The notes under the pieces: generated by a model
The model's input: the letters and a program-made list of their open reading frames with translations, nothing else
Told to the model about the DNA's origin: nothing
Databases searched by the model: none
In this document: in pieces, positions 53,172 to 62,499 of the stretch
Layout of the letters: every line of letters begins with the position of its first letter
Position numbering within the stretch: position 1 is the first letter of the stretch
Program-made: the position numbers and the translations under genes
NCBI RefSeq assembly: GCF_002135235.1
Contig: NZ_NEGB01000003.1
Location: 124,001 to 188,000, forward strand
Reading direction: 5' to 3'
Length of the DNA: 64,000 bases
Origin: Acinetobacter silvestris
GTDB taxonomy: Bacteria; Pseudomonadota; Gammaproteobacteria; Pseudomonadales; Moraxellaceae

Positions 53172-53392
53172 ATATGATTCCATTATTAAAAGCTTCAAGC
53201 CATACACCACGCACAACAGAAGACTTATTGGAAAATGTCACCGACTCAATACAAAGGCTTGAGCAACACATTGCAGCCATGACACGTATGCACTTTGATG
53301 ATGGTCTGCCAAGTGATGAGTTCAATGCCATCATGTGCAGTTTGCATCTACAAATCCATGAGATCACGCTGCAACTCGTACCTAAACCATAA
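53168..53392 (+). CDS. Small helical protein, paralogue of the 23164 gene
   Basis: 74 aa: RTTEDLLENVTDSIQRLEQH, IAAMTRMHFDDGLPSDEFNA. ATGA overlap with rha and GGGAGC upstream. Function unknown. Confidence 0.65.
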   Translation: MNMIPLLKASSHTPRTTEDLLENVTDSIQRLEQHIAAMTRMHFDDGLPSDEFNAIMCSLHLQIHEITLQLVPKP

Positions 53393-53407
53393 ATAATTTA
53401 AATAACG

Positions 53408-53440
53408 CAGAGAATGTGCCAAGTTGCATATTCTCTGTTT
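53408..53440 (+). terminator. Terminator of right rha operon
   Basis: CAGAGAAT/ATTCTCTG followed by TTT. Confidence 0.6.
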
Positions 53441-54219
53441 CAACGCGGGCGGTTGACCCCCCACCTCACCTGCACAGTAAATGTGTCGAGTATTCAACAG
53501 ATTTTTGATGATGATCATGGACCATTTAAGCCATACCAGTAGTGGTATAGGGCACATAAAATGACTTAAAGATTAGTTCTACAATATTCCACACCAATTC
53601 TACAGATTGCTACAACGCATGTTTTTCTAAAACAAATTTCAAATCAAAATGAAACTTCAGATTGAGGTACAAGACCACTAAATCGTGACTTTTATGTATT
53701 TAAGTATCTGATATTTAATAAATATAATTCTAACAATGTTGCGGTACAAAGCTGTTGAGTAAATCCGAAAAAACACAAAATTATGTTATAAAACAAATAG
53801 ATATTTGGTTGAGTGACCTAACCTTTTTTCGAGGTTGAATTTTACTTCAATCTAGCTAGAATCTAACAATTTTATTTTAACTATTAATTTATATATATTA
53901 GATACTTATATAGTAATTTATAAAAACTCAACAATTCTAACCACTTTCAATTCTCACCTGAAATTTTCAAAAATCATCAAAAGCAGCTTAAAAGCCCTTT
54001 TTTGAGACTGTGGCCATTATTGTTATTAAATTATGTGTAATACAGACAATGACGAATATAGCTAAGGAATTATCAGGGTAGATGGTGTGCTAAAAGGGGA
54101 GTTTCTAGATATTGAAATAGAATCTAAGTGAATGATATTAAATTTGATAATTTTAATTTTGTGTCAGGAATACGTCAGGAATTTAGTAAGTAATTGTATT
54201 TAAATTATTTAGCCTGTCT
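53441..54219. other. AT-rich non-coding right end of prophage
   Basis: I see no credible gene in these 780 bases. A small hairpin TACCA-GTAG-TGGTA lies at about 53535-53550. Scattered AGTATCTGAT-like words (53703) recall operator arms. The segment next to attR probably supplies integrase arm sites. Confidence 0.5.
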
Positions 54220-54379
54220 TTGACATCGTAGAGGTCAACAGTTCGAGTCTGCTTATACCTACCAGATATAAATCAAAGACTTATAAGTTTATCAGATGCT
54301 TATAGGTCTTTTTTGCTTATTTGTCACATTTTATTTTTTGTTAGACTTGGGTAGCATTTTGAAAAATAACAATATTTCT
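54220..54379 (+). repeat. attR: diverged repeat of tRNA-Val 3' half and terminator
   Basis: Starts TTGACATCGTAGAGGTCA and ends near AACAATATTTCT. It lacks the 5' half of the tRNA and has AACAG instead of AGCAG, so it is not a tRNA gene. The terminator copy has T6. Confidence 0.9.
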
Positions 54380-54672
54380 GATAAGTTTTTGACAAAGTGA
54401 AAATACTAATACCTCAAAAATAAGGTGATACATATATAATAAAGTACTACTTGAAGTTTTAATGAGGATTGGTTGGTCTGAAAGGTGGAGCGGTTGGTGA
54501 TTCAATTTTGCCTGAAACGACTAGTTTATTCGCTGTTTATGAAATATTGTAAATGCTGCAAGACAACTAGCCCGATTGATTATTTCAACGGGCAAGCCGC
54601 TATAACCAATATGTTGATTCAGTCGTTGAGCTGTACCATTGATAAAACCACTGTAAATTTTCTGATGATCAA
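54380..54672. other. Junction segment between attR and sulfatase remnant
   Basis: 293 bases with no convincing gene. Short frames (for example from 54485) look unlike protein. It may be a scar of the event that removed the sulfatase 3' end. Confidence 0.4.
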
Positions 54673-55335
54673 TTAGGCAAAGAAAGGCTGATTCTTTTCC
54701 CGATGATCTTTGAGATAAGAAATCATTTTATCTGTATAAAAATCAGATGAATAAAATTTTTCAGGTAAGGCTTCTTCTTTTCCATTATTTAAGTAGCGCG
54801 CTTTATAGTTGCCCGGGAACATTGGACTAGAGTCAAAATGTGCGGCTCCACCTTGGAGAAGGGCAAAAGAGTTAGAGAAGCCACGTGCGCTAGGAATGCT
54901 TTCAGGTGTTCCACCTAAGTGCCATTTTCCTGCCATGAACGTTGCATATCCATTTTGCTTTAAGACTTCCGCAATGGTAATGACTTTGTCATTTAAGCGA
55001 CCTTCATAACCCGGTTTGCCTTTTTGTTTAGGTTGTAAAAACTCACTCATAGAGCCAATACCCGCTTGGTGGTTATCATTGCCAGTCAGTAGCATGGAAC
55101 GGGTGACAGAGCAGGTCGGGCCTGCATAGAAATTAGAAAGGACAGCCCCTTGAGTGGCTAACTTTTTAAGATTAGGTGTATGTATTTCTCCACCAAACGG
55201 TTCTGTATCGGAGAAACCTAAATCATCGGCAACAATCAGTAAGATATTTGGTTTTTGTGTTTGCGCTGCAAAAGCTGTGCTATTCAGTAATAAGGTTGGA
55301 ATAAAGCATACCAACGCTATTTGTTTAAATCTCAT
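54673..55335 (-). pseudogene. Arylsulfatase, N-terminal fragment only
   Basis: 220 codons with a signal peptide (KQIALVCFIPTLLLNSTAFA). The sulfatase core has NILLIVADDLGFSD and the formylglycine motif CSVTRSMLLTG (C-S-x-x-R), then TFMAGKWHLG. Intact enzymes are about 500 residues or more. The frame stops right after QPFFA, where family members continue into the HWP-type motif. The truncation is about 300 bp from attR. Confidence 0.88.
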
Positions 55336-55648
55336 AAGAATTCCTTTTTTATGAACAAAAATCAGTTATTTGTGTCGCGACGTTCTATGTCAGAAATTAG
55401 CGCTTGAGTTCAGTTTTCTACGAACTCGGTATTAAATTTCATGTATTTCAATCGCTTTTACTGGCTAAAAAACGATGAACTAGTTGTATTTACATATCTT
55501 GGTTTAATCAGCGGGTTTATTTCTAGGTGGTTCATCAGCTCCTTTGATGTATGAAAAATAGAATGAAATGACCAGTAACGATAATGAAACAGATCATTGC
55601 GGTAGTGCAAATTAGCAGTATCTGAGATATCAGCCATGATATAAATGC
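55336..55648. other. Intergenic, no gene seen
   Basis: 313 AT-rich bases between the sulfatase start and the mphP stop. No clear ORF, hairpin or repeat stands out; AGGAATTC just before the sulfatase ATG is its ribosome site. Confidence 0.6.
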
Positions 55649-56710
55649 TTAAATATGCCTAAATAAAGCTGAACGAGATTGGTCAGAAGCGCCATCAGCG
55701 GCACTTAAGAAGCGCTCGGTATGAATATCTTTTTCAAATAGGCGACTTTGCATTAAAGTCGAAATGGCAGCATCAATCATGGGTGGTGGGCCACATAAAT
55801 AGGCTTTATGACCACTGCATTTATGCTCAAAATAATCGGCCACGGCTTCGTGTACAAAACCTGTAAATCCTGTCCAGTGATCTTCTGCTTTGGGTGCATT
55901 CAGTGCTGGAATGTAGCGGAAGTTAGGATAGTCCTTCACAAGCTTTTCAAAGATTTCATGGTTATACAGTTCAGCAACATCACGCGCACCTTGGAACAAA
56001 TAAATAGTACGGTTATCACCTTGTTCCAATAGATCCAAAATCATGGATTGTGGGCTAGATAAACCTGAGCCACCTGCAATAAAAATGGCATCTTTTTCAT
56101 CCGACTTACGCACAAAGAACTGTCCATAAGGCCCAGAAACCTCTAGTTCATCGCCCACTTGCAGGGTTTCGTGTACATACGTAGTGGCTGCACCGCCTTG
56201 TACTTGACGAATATGGAGTTCAATAATGCCTTCTTCGCTTGGTGAATTCGCGATAGAAAATGCGCGTGTTCCTTCAATATTTGGTAATTGAAGATTGATA
56301 TATTGCCCAGCCTGAAATTCCATTGGACGGTCAATCTGTAAACGTAGCCCTTTAATGGTCGGTGACAGTTGTGTGATCTCTAAAACTTTGGCTTGATAGT
56401 CTTGGACTAAATAGCCTAAGAAATCCTCATCTTCATCGACATCGGCTTCAATTACCATGTCAGATTCAGGTTTACAGCAACAGGCGAGGACTTTATTTTC
56501 TTCACGCTCAATATCCATCAGCGCAAAAGGGGAGGCTTCACCGACATCATAAAAACCGTCAGTGACTTGAACTTTACACGTGCCACATGTGCCGTGCCCA
56601 CAGGCAAAGGGTAACCAAACGCCTTGACGTAAAGCGGCGTCTAAAATGGTTTGATTTTCTTCGACTTCAATGGTCATGCCCACAGGTTCAATCGTGACTT
56701 GATAACTCAT
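55649..56710 (-). CDS. mphP: Phenol hydroxylase reductase component P5
   Basis: 353 aa. The plant-type ferredoxin domain has Cys37, 42, 45 (CGHGTCGTC) and 77. The FAD part is RAFSIANSP and the NAD part IFIAGGSGLSSPQSMILDLL. It transfers electrons from NADH through FAD and [2Fe-2S] to the diiron oxygenase. Last gene of the operon, after mphO. Confidence 0.93.
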   Translation of the reverse strand: MSYQVTIEPVGMTIEVEENQTILDAALRQGVWLPFACGHGTCGTCKVQVTDGFYDVGEASPFALMDIEREENKVLACCCKPESDMVIEADVDEDEDFLGYLVQDYQAKVLEITQLSPTIKGLRLQIDRPMEFQAGQYINLQLPNIEGTRAFSIANSPSEEGIIELHIRQVQGGAATTYVHETLQVGDELEVSGPYGQFFVRKSDEKDAIFIAGGSGLSSPQSMILDLLEQGDNRTIYLFQGARDVAELYNHEIFEKLVKDYPNFRYIPALNAPKAEDHWTGFTGFVHEAVADYFEHKCSGHKAYLCGPPPMIDAAISTLMQSRLFEKDIHTERFLSAADGASDQSRSALFRHI

Positions 56711-56722
56711 GATGCTTCTCCC

Positions 56723-57088
56723 TTATACATGCGTGCCGTTGTAGCCATTTAAACCGGGCGTCACAAAGCGCAGTAGAGATTTATGATCAAAACCTAAATC
56801 AGCCAAGCTTTTAGAAAAGTCCACATCTGTTAAAAGTTGACGATTCAAAGTGAATTGTACGGTTGACCAATTGATATGTTCAAAGTCTGGATGTTGATTG
56901 AAACCCGTCTGAATTTGCTGATCAATCAAGTCTTGTAAACTTTGTTGTGGTGAAACCACAAAAGCATGTGCGGCACAAAAGAGAGTGTGATGATCCCATC
57001 CCACATAGAGCAACATGTTGTCGCCGTAATTTTTTTGTGCATCACGTGCATCAAATTCATAATGTTGTTGAATGGCTTGTACTGGCAT
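56723..57088 (-). CDS. mphO: Phenol hydroxylase component P4
   Basis: 121 aa from ATG 57088 (TAGGAGTTTTCTC upstream; the longer frame to 57139 is rejected). MPVQAIQQHYEFDARDAQKN and the C-terminal LRFVTPGLNGYNGTHV match DmpO/MphO, the gamma subunit of the oxygenase. Confidence 0.9.
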   Translation of the reverse strand: MPVQAIQQHYEFDARDAQKNYGDNMLLYVGWDHHTLFCAAHAFVVSPQQSLQDLIDQQIQTGFNQHPDFEHINWSTVQFTLNRQLLTDVDFSKSLADLGFDHKSLLRFVTPGLNGYNGTHV

Positions 57089-57164
57089 GAGAAAACTCCT
57101 AAATTCCTTGTGTGAAGCCATCCCGAAATTTTTATTCATGAGATGACTTCTGATCCTTTATTAT

Positions 57165-58703
57165 TTAAGCGGTTTGACCTTTCCATTTTCTCCAACGCTC
57201 TTGGTCTGGAGAACCTTCAATATCAAGGTTGTCTGCACCGACGTTAAAGTTGTAATAGTCACGTAAAATGCTTTCTAAATCTGGACCACCACAGTTGCCT
57301 TGTAGAATTTGGTTCACTGGCAACCACGCTTGAATATATTTTTCAGGTTCACGTTCAAAAATGTCATGACAGCCGTCTGAACAGGTGTGGTAACGCTCAC
57401 CTTTATAAATACTGTCGCGGTAGCTAAACATGGTTGGGTCGCCATCCATTTCAGTAAAGGTCATTGGAATCTGACAGATTTGACACAGTTGCGGTAAACC
57501 ATTGCTATAGAAGCGTTTCCCTTCAGCTTCTAACTTACGCGCTAATTCCCATTTCGGACGGTAATATTTATCAAAGGTATCTGGATATTTCTCAGATAAC
57601 CAATCCATTTCTTCATCGGTTGGAATCCAGGTATGGAAACCTGCAGCATGACCAAAGTTATAGAAAATCCACCATGCTTGATGTGAAATATGCTCTTTTT
57701 CTTTCACAATCACGTCTGAATATTTTGGCATACGAATACCGTAACGGCTGAGGTCTTTAAATAACGCACCGCCCGCTTCTTCGAAATAGGTTTCCCAAGC
57801 TTCTTTCCAAGACATGACTTTATTTGGCAACATGTAGTCCATCATCATGCCAACAATAGACAGCAGGCGAGTACCGCGCCAGAACCATTTATCAATCCAT
57901 TCCTGAACAATTGGAACGTTATCTTCATGCTGTTCTAGTAAGAATTTGACGATTTCCAAACCTAATGTCATGTGGCGTGCTTCATCTGACTGCGCACTAA
58001 AGCCAAAGGTTACAGTGGCCATGTCACCGTTATAGGCAGCACCTGACATGAATGGGACAAACAATAAGTTGGTCAGCACATATTCAAAAGAGAAGCTAAT
58101 CGCCAATAAGAACTCGAATGGGCCTGCTGAACGTGCATCTTCAAAGAAAGATTTTGGTACAGACAGATACCAAACGCGGTCATGCATGTGTGCCCAGTCT
58201 TGGAAGCCATCAAAGAACTTGTTGTAATGGCTCATAGCATGAATTTGCGTTTGGACATGACGCAGTTCATCAATAGATTGCATTTGTGAAGCAATACGCG
58301 CACCGATACCGCTAAATTGGCGGCCGACATGCGCATAACCTTGATAGGCTTGATATTCCAGTGGCGTCACGGCGGTTAAGAACAGTTTGATGGCATTGAG
58401 ATAGCGTTCATTGCTGACATTCATCTGACCGTTATTTTGAGAAAATGCATCAAAAATGGCATACAGTTTTTTCTCTTTTTCTGCCTGATATTTCCAGTAC
58501 GAATCCATGGTTAAACGGAACGGGTCTTCCCATTTTGACCAATCTGTAATTTTAATGCCTTCGAACTCTTCGTAAGGAAAAGCTTCTTTACGATCTGCAT
58601 AGGAAAAATCCCAATCCAGATCACGAGTCAACATACGGTAACGGTCTTTCGCATTGATTTTTTTAGTTGCAGTTTTGGTCGCACTTTTTGCTTGGCTATT
58701 CAT
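57165..58703 (-). CDS. mphN: Phenol hydroxylase large (alpha) subunit P3
   Basis: 512 aa from ATG 58703. FEGIKITDWSKWEDPFRLTM is the DmpN hallmark. Diiron ligands sit in DELRHVQTQIH and SDEARHMTLGLE (two ExxH motifs). CQICQIPM...CSDGCHDIF is the structural zinc site. It hydroxylates phenol to catechol. A TTG at 58724 and ATG 58715 are weaker start choices. Confidence 0.94.
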   Translation of the reverse strand: MNSQAKSATKTATKKINAKDRYRMLTRDLDWDFSYADRKEAFPYEEFEGIKITDWSKWEDPFRLTMDSYWKYQAEKEKKLYAIFDAFSQNNGQMNVSNERYLNAIKLFLTAVTPLEYQAYQGYAHVGRQFSGIGARIASQMQSIDELRHVQTQIHAMSHYNKFFDGFQDWAHMHDRVWYLSVPKSFFEDARSAGPFEFLLAISFSFEYVLTNLLFVPFMSGAAYNGDMATVTFGFSAQSDEARHMTLGLEIVKFLLEQHEDNVPIVQEWIDKWFWRGTRLLSIVGMMMDYMLPNKVMSWKEAWETYFEEAGGALFKDLSRYGIRMPKYSDVIVKEKEHISHQAWWIFYNFGHAAGFHTWIPTDEEMDWLSEKYPDTFDKYYRPKWELARKLEAEGKRFYSNGLPQLCQICQIPMTFTEMDGDPTMFSYRDSIYKGERYHTCSDGCHDIFEREPEKYIQAWLPVNQILQGNCGGPDLESILRDYYNFNVGADNLDIEGSPDQERWRKWKGQTA

Positions 58704-58766
58704 CTTCTTGATCATCCTTTTCAATCTGTTGAAGCGCTTGGCTTCTGATATTTTTTCCGTGTGGGA

Positions 58767-59036
58767 TTAATTCCACTGCAAGGTAAAAGTGTCATCATCT
58801 TCATCAACGTTGCCACCTAGGGTAATCATGTTGAGTTGCAACTCTTGAATATCCCAATCTTGTCCCAGTTTTTCAGAAACCGTTTCAGCACGAACCACTA
58901 ATTTTCCGAGGTTTTCCACACGAATCATGGCAGGAAGATATTGAATCGTGGCTTCTGGATTGTCTTGCTCAATCGCTTCAATGATGTAGCGTGAAGTATC
59001 GTTATCTTGTAATGCCAAATAAACTTTTGAGCTCAT
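58767..59036 (-). CDS. mphM: Phenol hydroxylase regulatory component P2
   Basis: 89 aa: MSSKVYLALQDNDTSRYIIE, IRVENLGKLVVRAETVSEKL match DmpM/MmoB-type coupling proteins, which have no cofactor and tune the oxygenase. Confidence 0.93.
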   Translation of the reverse strand: MSSKVYLALQDNDTSRYIIEAIEQDNPEATIQYLPAMIRVENLGKLVVRAETVSEKLGQDWDIQELQLNMITLGGNVDEDDDTFTLQWN

Positions 59037-59048
59037 GTCTGCGTATCC

Positions 59049-60053
59049 TTATGCAACTGAATCTAATTCGAGGGTTAAACCCGCTTTTTTACTGCGTTCT
59101 GCAATCACGGCTAAGCCATTGTCAATTGATGCAGTCCCAAGCGCCGTATTTGCCCACGCACTAAAAGCATCTGTGACTTCGGGTAACAGAGTGTCTATCC
59201 AACCTTGAATAAGAGCTTTATTTTCTTCAGATTCAGCCACCGCTGTTTTAAAAACTGGGTCTGACCATTTGCGTAAATCGGTTAAACAGTCCGTCATAAA
59301 TTCGGTCAGCATTGCTACATCGCGTGCGCCGTGTTCAACTAACCATTGATCTAGTTCACCGTAAACCAGTTCTTTAATTAAGCTGTCGATAAGTAGATTT
59401 TGCAGGACATACAGTTTGAACCAATCGTGTTCAGTTAAACTTTGCTCACACAGCTTACGCAGTGGTTGCCAAGTGGCATCATTCATCCAAGCATCTTTGG
59501 CTTGCTGTAATGAGTCGCCTGTATTGCCATCCAGAAGTAAACCAATCCGAGACAAGTATTGCGCCATGCCCAAACGATCCATGGCTGCAAAAATACAAGC
59601 TTGGGTAATGACTGTGCCATAGCCGTAAGCGCTACCCGACATCATGTGTAGGTTGGCGGTTTGTTCGACATAACGAAAGGGTAATAAACAAGTGATGATT
59701 TTCTGTTTCACTTCATCACTTAAATTTTCCACCAAATGACGTTTTTCAAAGAATGAATAACTGCTTTCGGCCGTGTCTTGTAAACGCGCGCGATGTTGCA
59801 CATACGCACCATAATAAAATTGGCGTGGATCTTTAAACGCATACCAATCTTGCATTTGCAAAGCAGTATGAGTGTGATCATTTAATATTTTGTCTGGTTT
59901 CCATAAGGGACGATAATGAAAATTGGTCGCACCTTGGATGTCAAAACTGACTTCTTGATAACGCGTCGCAGGTTTTTTACCAAAACGACGTTCGATATAG
60001 GCATAGGTTTGACGAATAGGTTCTAAATTGGATGTTTTAATTTCTAAAGTCAT
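59049..60053 (-). CDS. mphL: Phenol hydroxylase beta subunit P1
   Basis: 334 aa from ATG 60053 (AAGGAAATCGTG before it). RRFGKKPATRYQEVSFDIQG and HYRPLWKPD, MSGSAYGYGTVITQACIFAA are DmpL features. Non-catalytic oxygenase subunit. Confidence 0.93.
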   Translation of the reverse strand: MTLEIKTSNLEPIRQTYAYIERRFGKKPATRYQEVSFDIQGATNFHYRPLWKPDKILNDHTHTALQMQDWYAFKDPRQFYYGAYVQHRARLQDTAESSYSFFEKRHLVENLSDEVKQKIITCLLPFRYVEQTANLHMMSGSAYGYGTVITQACIFAAMDRLGMAQYLSRIGLLLDGNTGDSLQQAKDAWMNDATWQPLRKLCEQSLTEHDWFKLYVLQNLLIDSLIKELVYGELDQWLVEHGARDVAMLTEFMTDCLTDLRKWSDPVFKTAVAESEENKALIQGWIDTLLPEVTDAFSAWANTALGTASIDNGLAVIAERSKKAGLTLELDSVA

Positions 60054-60071
60054 CACGATTTCCTTATGGGC

Positions 60072-60362
60072 TTAAGATTGATCTTCTTGATCTAAATGTT
60101 CACGGGCTTGGCTTAAAATGGTGGGTTCAACGCCATAACGCCATTTATCTTCTTGTGCATCATTCCAAGCTTGTTGCTCAGCGGTCATTTCAATGACATG
60201 GTTAATTTCACAAAAGTGTTGAAAAGCCTGCTGAGGAAGAATCAGTTCGACAAACAGCGTTGGGTCATGAATTGCGAAGTCAAATTCAACAAACTTGGCA
60301 TTACGGTCACCTGTGATACGAATATATTTGGTCAGTTGATCTGGTTGTAGGGTTTGAGTCAT
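60072..60362 (-). CDS. mphK: Phenol hydroxylase assembly component P0
   Basis: 96 aa: TKYIRITGDRNAKFVEFDFA, HDPTLFVELILPQQAF match DmpK, thought to help iron loading of the oxygenase. First gene of the operon. Confidence 0.9.
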   Translation of the reverse strand: MTQTLQPDQLTKYIRITGDRNAKFVEFDFAIHDPTLFVELILPQQAFQHFCEINHVIEMTAEQQAWNDAQEDKWRYGVEPTILSQAREHLDQEDQS

Positions 60363-60437
60363 TGGGATAATCCTTTTATCTCTACGCTGAAATCATTTCA
60401 GCTGTGACGCAATTTTTTGTTCCTTGCTTGTGATATA

Positions 60438-60452
60438 TCAAAAGTCATGCCA
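60438..60452 (-). promoter_or_regulatory. Sigma54-type promoter of mphKLMNOP
   Basis: On the minus strand TGGCAT-GACTT-TTGA resembles TGGCAC-N5-TTGC; the -24 GG is kept, and the -12 has GA for GC. It is 75 bp before mphK, with matching UAS dyads upstream. Confidence 0.6.
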
Positions 60453-60526
60453 ACTTTAATTAATGTTTATTAATCATGTGTTTATAGTTTTTGTATTTTT
60501 TTTTAAATTAATTTTAGAAATAGAAC

Positions 60527-60574
60527 TTCATCGAATGATGAATATCGAAATATCGGGTTTCATCAAATCATGAA
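60527..60574. promoter_or_regulatory. Two upstream activator sites for MphR
   Basis: TTCATCGAATGATGAA (60527-60542) and TTCATCAAATCATGAA (60559-60574) are 16-bp dyads with centres 32 bp apart. Their shape is that of DmpR/XylR sites (TTGATCAATTGATCAA). They lie about 108 and 140 bp upstream of the inferred mphK start of transcription. Confidence 0.75.
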
Positions 60575-60776
60575 TGGATGGGGTGCAAAGCTAAAAATAT
60601 ATGAACGTGCTTCAATGTGTTCTGTGACTTGAGGATTTTTATATCTATATGATTTTAAAATATTAATTCAAAAGTACTTTAATGGTATAAAGTTATAGCC
60701 ATAAGATAGTGCCGCTTTTTGGTCGGAATTGAGTAAGATAAGGAATCGACCTATAGCCAAGGATGGATATTCAGTC

Positions 60777-62450
60777 ATGTCTCAAGCCAAAGACGCGAAG
60801 TTTTATACTCAAATTTTGGAAAAAAATAAAGATATTCAAGATTTATTGGATAAAATTCAGTTTGATAGCCAGCATGGCAAAATTTGGTTTGAAGAAAACC
60901 GCATGTTGTTGCTACATACCAGCATCATGGGTTTTTTAAGAAAAGACTTATACAACATGTTGGGTTGGGAACGTACCAAACGATTTTTTATTCGCTTGGG
61001 CTATCAGGCAGGTGTACGAGATGCCGAAGTCACTTCTAAGCTACGTCCGAATTTAAATGAAGCAGAAGCATTTATGGCTGGCCCACAGATGCATGGTATT
61101 CGGGGCATGGTACAAGTTGAAGTCAATGAACTGCAATTAAGTCATGACAAACATCAATTTTATGCAGATTTTAATTGGCGTAATTCTTTTGAAGCTGAAG
61201 TTCATTTAAGTGAATTCGGTGCTTCTGAAGAATCTGCTTGTTGGATGTTATTGGGCTATGCTTGCGGTTATAGCAGTTTTGTCATGGGACAGACCATTAT
61301 TTATCAAGAAACCCATTGTGTAGCCAAAGGGGATGATTGCTGTCGTATTGTTGGTAAACCCCTAAAGGAATGGCAAAATGCCGATGAATTGATTCAGTTT
61401 ATGTCCCCCGATCCTGTTTCGGATGAATTAATTGCCTTACAAGCTGAATTGAATGAGTTAAAGAAAAATATCTATACCGATGTAGAAGCAGACTACACCA
61501 TGTTTAATTCGATTGGTGAATCTGTGGCTTATCGTAAAGTCTGTGACCTTTTGAAAAAAGCCGCGGGCAGTAAGGTTGCTGTATTGCTACAAGGTGAAAC
61601 AGGCGTAGGGAAGGAAGCGTTTGCACGAGGGATTCATGAAGGCAGTTCCCGTAAAGGTCAGCCTTTTGTTGCGGTAAACTGTGCTTGTATTCCGCCAGAT
61701 TTAATTGAAGCCGAACTTTTTGGGGTTGAAAAAGGTGCGTTTACAGGCGCAACGCAAACCCGAAGTGGAAAGTTTGAACGTGCTCATCAAGGGACTATTT
61801 TCTTAGATGAAGTGATTGAGCTTTCACCACGTGCACAAGCTGCTTTATTGCGAATGTTACAAGAGGGAGAATATGAACGCGTCGGTGATCATCAAACTCG
61901 AAAGGCGGATGTACGCCTAGTTGCGGCCACCAATGAAGATTTGGAACAAGCCGTGAAAGAGGGACGATTCCGCACGGATTTATATTACCGCTTGAATATT
62001 TTTCCCGTTATTATTCCACCACTGCGTGAGCGCCGTGATGATATTCCTTTATTGATTACGCACTTTTTATTACGTTTTGAAAATATGTATGGCAAGACTT
62101 TAAAAGGTTTAAGTGATAGAGCTAAAAATTTTGTAATGACCTATGAATGGCCTGGGAATATTCGAGAATTGGAAAACTTATTAGAGCGAGCGACCTTACT
62201 GACAGATCATCAGCAGGAAATTAAACTTAATCATCTATTTCCTCAAATTAAACAAGATATTGAGCCAAAGTCTGAAAACGTAGATTTAAATGCAATGATA
62301 CAGGATGGGTTTTGTCTGGAAGATCATGAAAGGCAATTGATTTTGATTGCTATGCAAAAAGCGAATCAGAATGTTTCTGAAGCAGCCCGTGTATTGGGTA
62401 TTAGCCGAGCAGCTCTGGATTATCGATTAAAAAAATATACTGTACGGTAA
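60777..62450 (+). CDS. mphR: MphR/DmpR-type sigma54 activator sensing phenol
   Basis: 557 aa from ATG 60777 (TTG 60729 is less likely). The N-terminal sensor A domain has FQ..GKIW-like FDSQHGKIWFEENRMLLLHT and V4R cysteines (ACGYSSF, CVAKGDDCC). The AAA+ domain has GETGVGKEAFARGIHE and the sigma54 loop GAFTGA. The C-terminal Fis helix-turn-helix is NVSEAARVLGISRAALDYRL. Phenol binding to the A domain relieves repression of ATPase activity. Divergent from the operon it controls. Confidence 0.92.
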   Translation: MSQAKDAKFYTQILEKNKDIQDLLDKIQFDSQHGKIWFEENRMLLLHTSIMGFLRKDLYNMLGWERTKRFFIRLGYQAGVRDAEVTSKLRPNLNEAEAFMAGPQMHGIRGMVQVEVNELQLSHDKHQFYADFNWRNSFEAEVHLSEFGASEESACWMLLGYACGYSSFVMGQTIIYQETHCVAKGDDCCRIVGKPLKEWQNADELIQFMSPDPVSDELIALQAELNELKKNIYTDVEADYTMFNSIGESVAYRKVCDLLKKAAGSKVAVLLQGETGVGKEAFARGIHEGSSRKGQPFVAVNCACIPPDLIEAELFGVEKGAFTGATQTRSGKFERAHQGTIFLDEVIELSPRAQAALLRMLQEGEYERVGDHQTRKADVRLVAATNEDLEQAVKEGRFRTDLYYRLNIFPVIIPPLRERRDDIPLLITHFLLRFENMYGKTLKGLSDRAKNFVMTYEWPGNIRELENLLERATLLTDHQQEIKLNHLFPQIKQDIEPKSENVDLNAMIQDGFCLEDHERQLILIAMQKANQNVSEAARVLGISRAALDYRLKKYTVR

Positions 62451-62499
62451 ATTAGCTTATTCGTGGGATATTAAATTACATGATTAGAGTTCTTTCATA

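Larger units (their letters stand above)
17224..54379. mobile_element. P2-like prophage, about 37 kb, in tRNA-Val
   Basis: The element is bounded by the attL and attR repeats. Inside are integrase, repressor, replication genes and a full set of P2-type head, tail and lysis genes in P2 order. It also carries two mirrored accessory cassettes. No structural gene is visibly broken, so it may still be inducible. Confidence 0.93.

Noticed and set aside
53441-54219. Extra genes or a toxin-antitoxin pair at the right prophage end
   Set aside because: All six frames are broken by stops and no start with ribosome site was found.
54220-54268. Second tRNA-Val at attR
   Set aside because: Only the 3' half is present and one T-stem base is changed; it is an attachment-site remnant.
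54485-54676. 63-aa plus-strand ORF next to the sulfatase fragment
   Set aside because: No ribosome site, cysteine-rich unlike-protein text, and it overlaps the sulfatase end.
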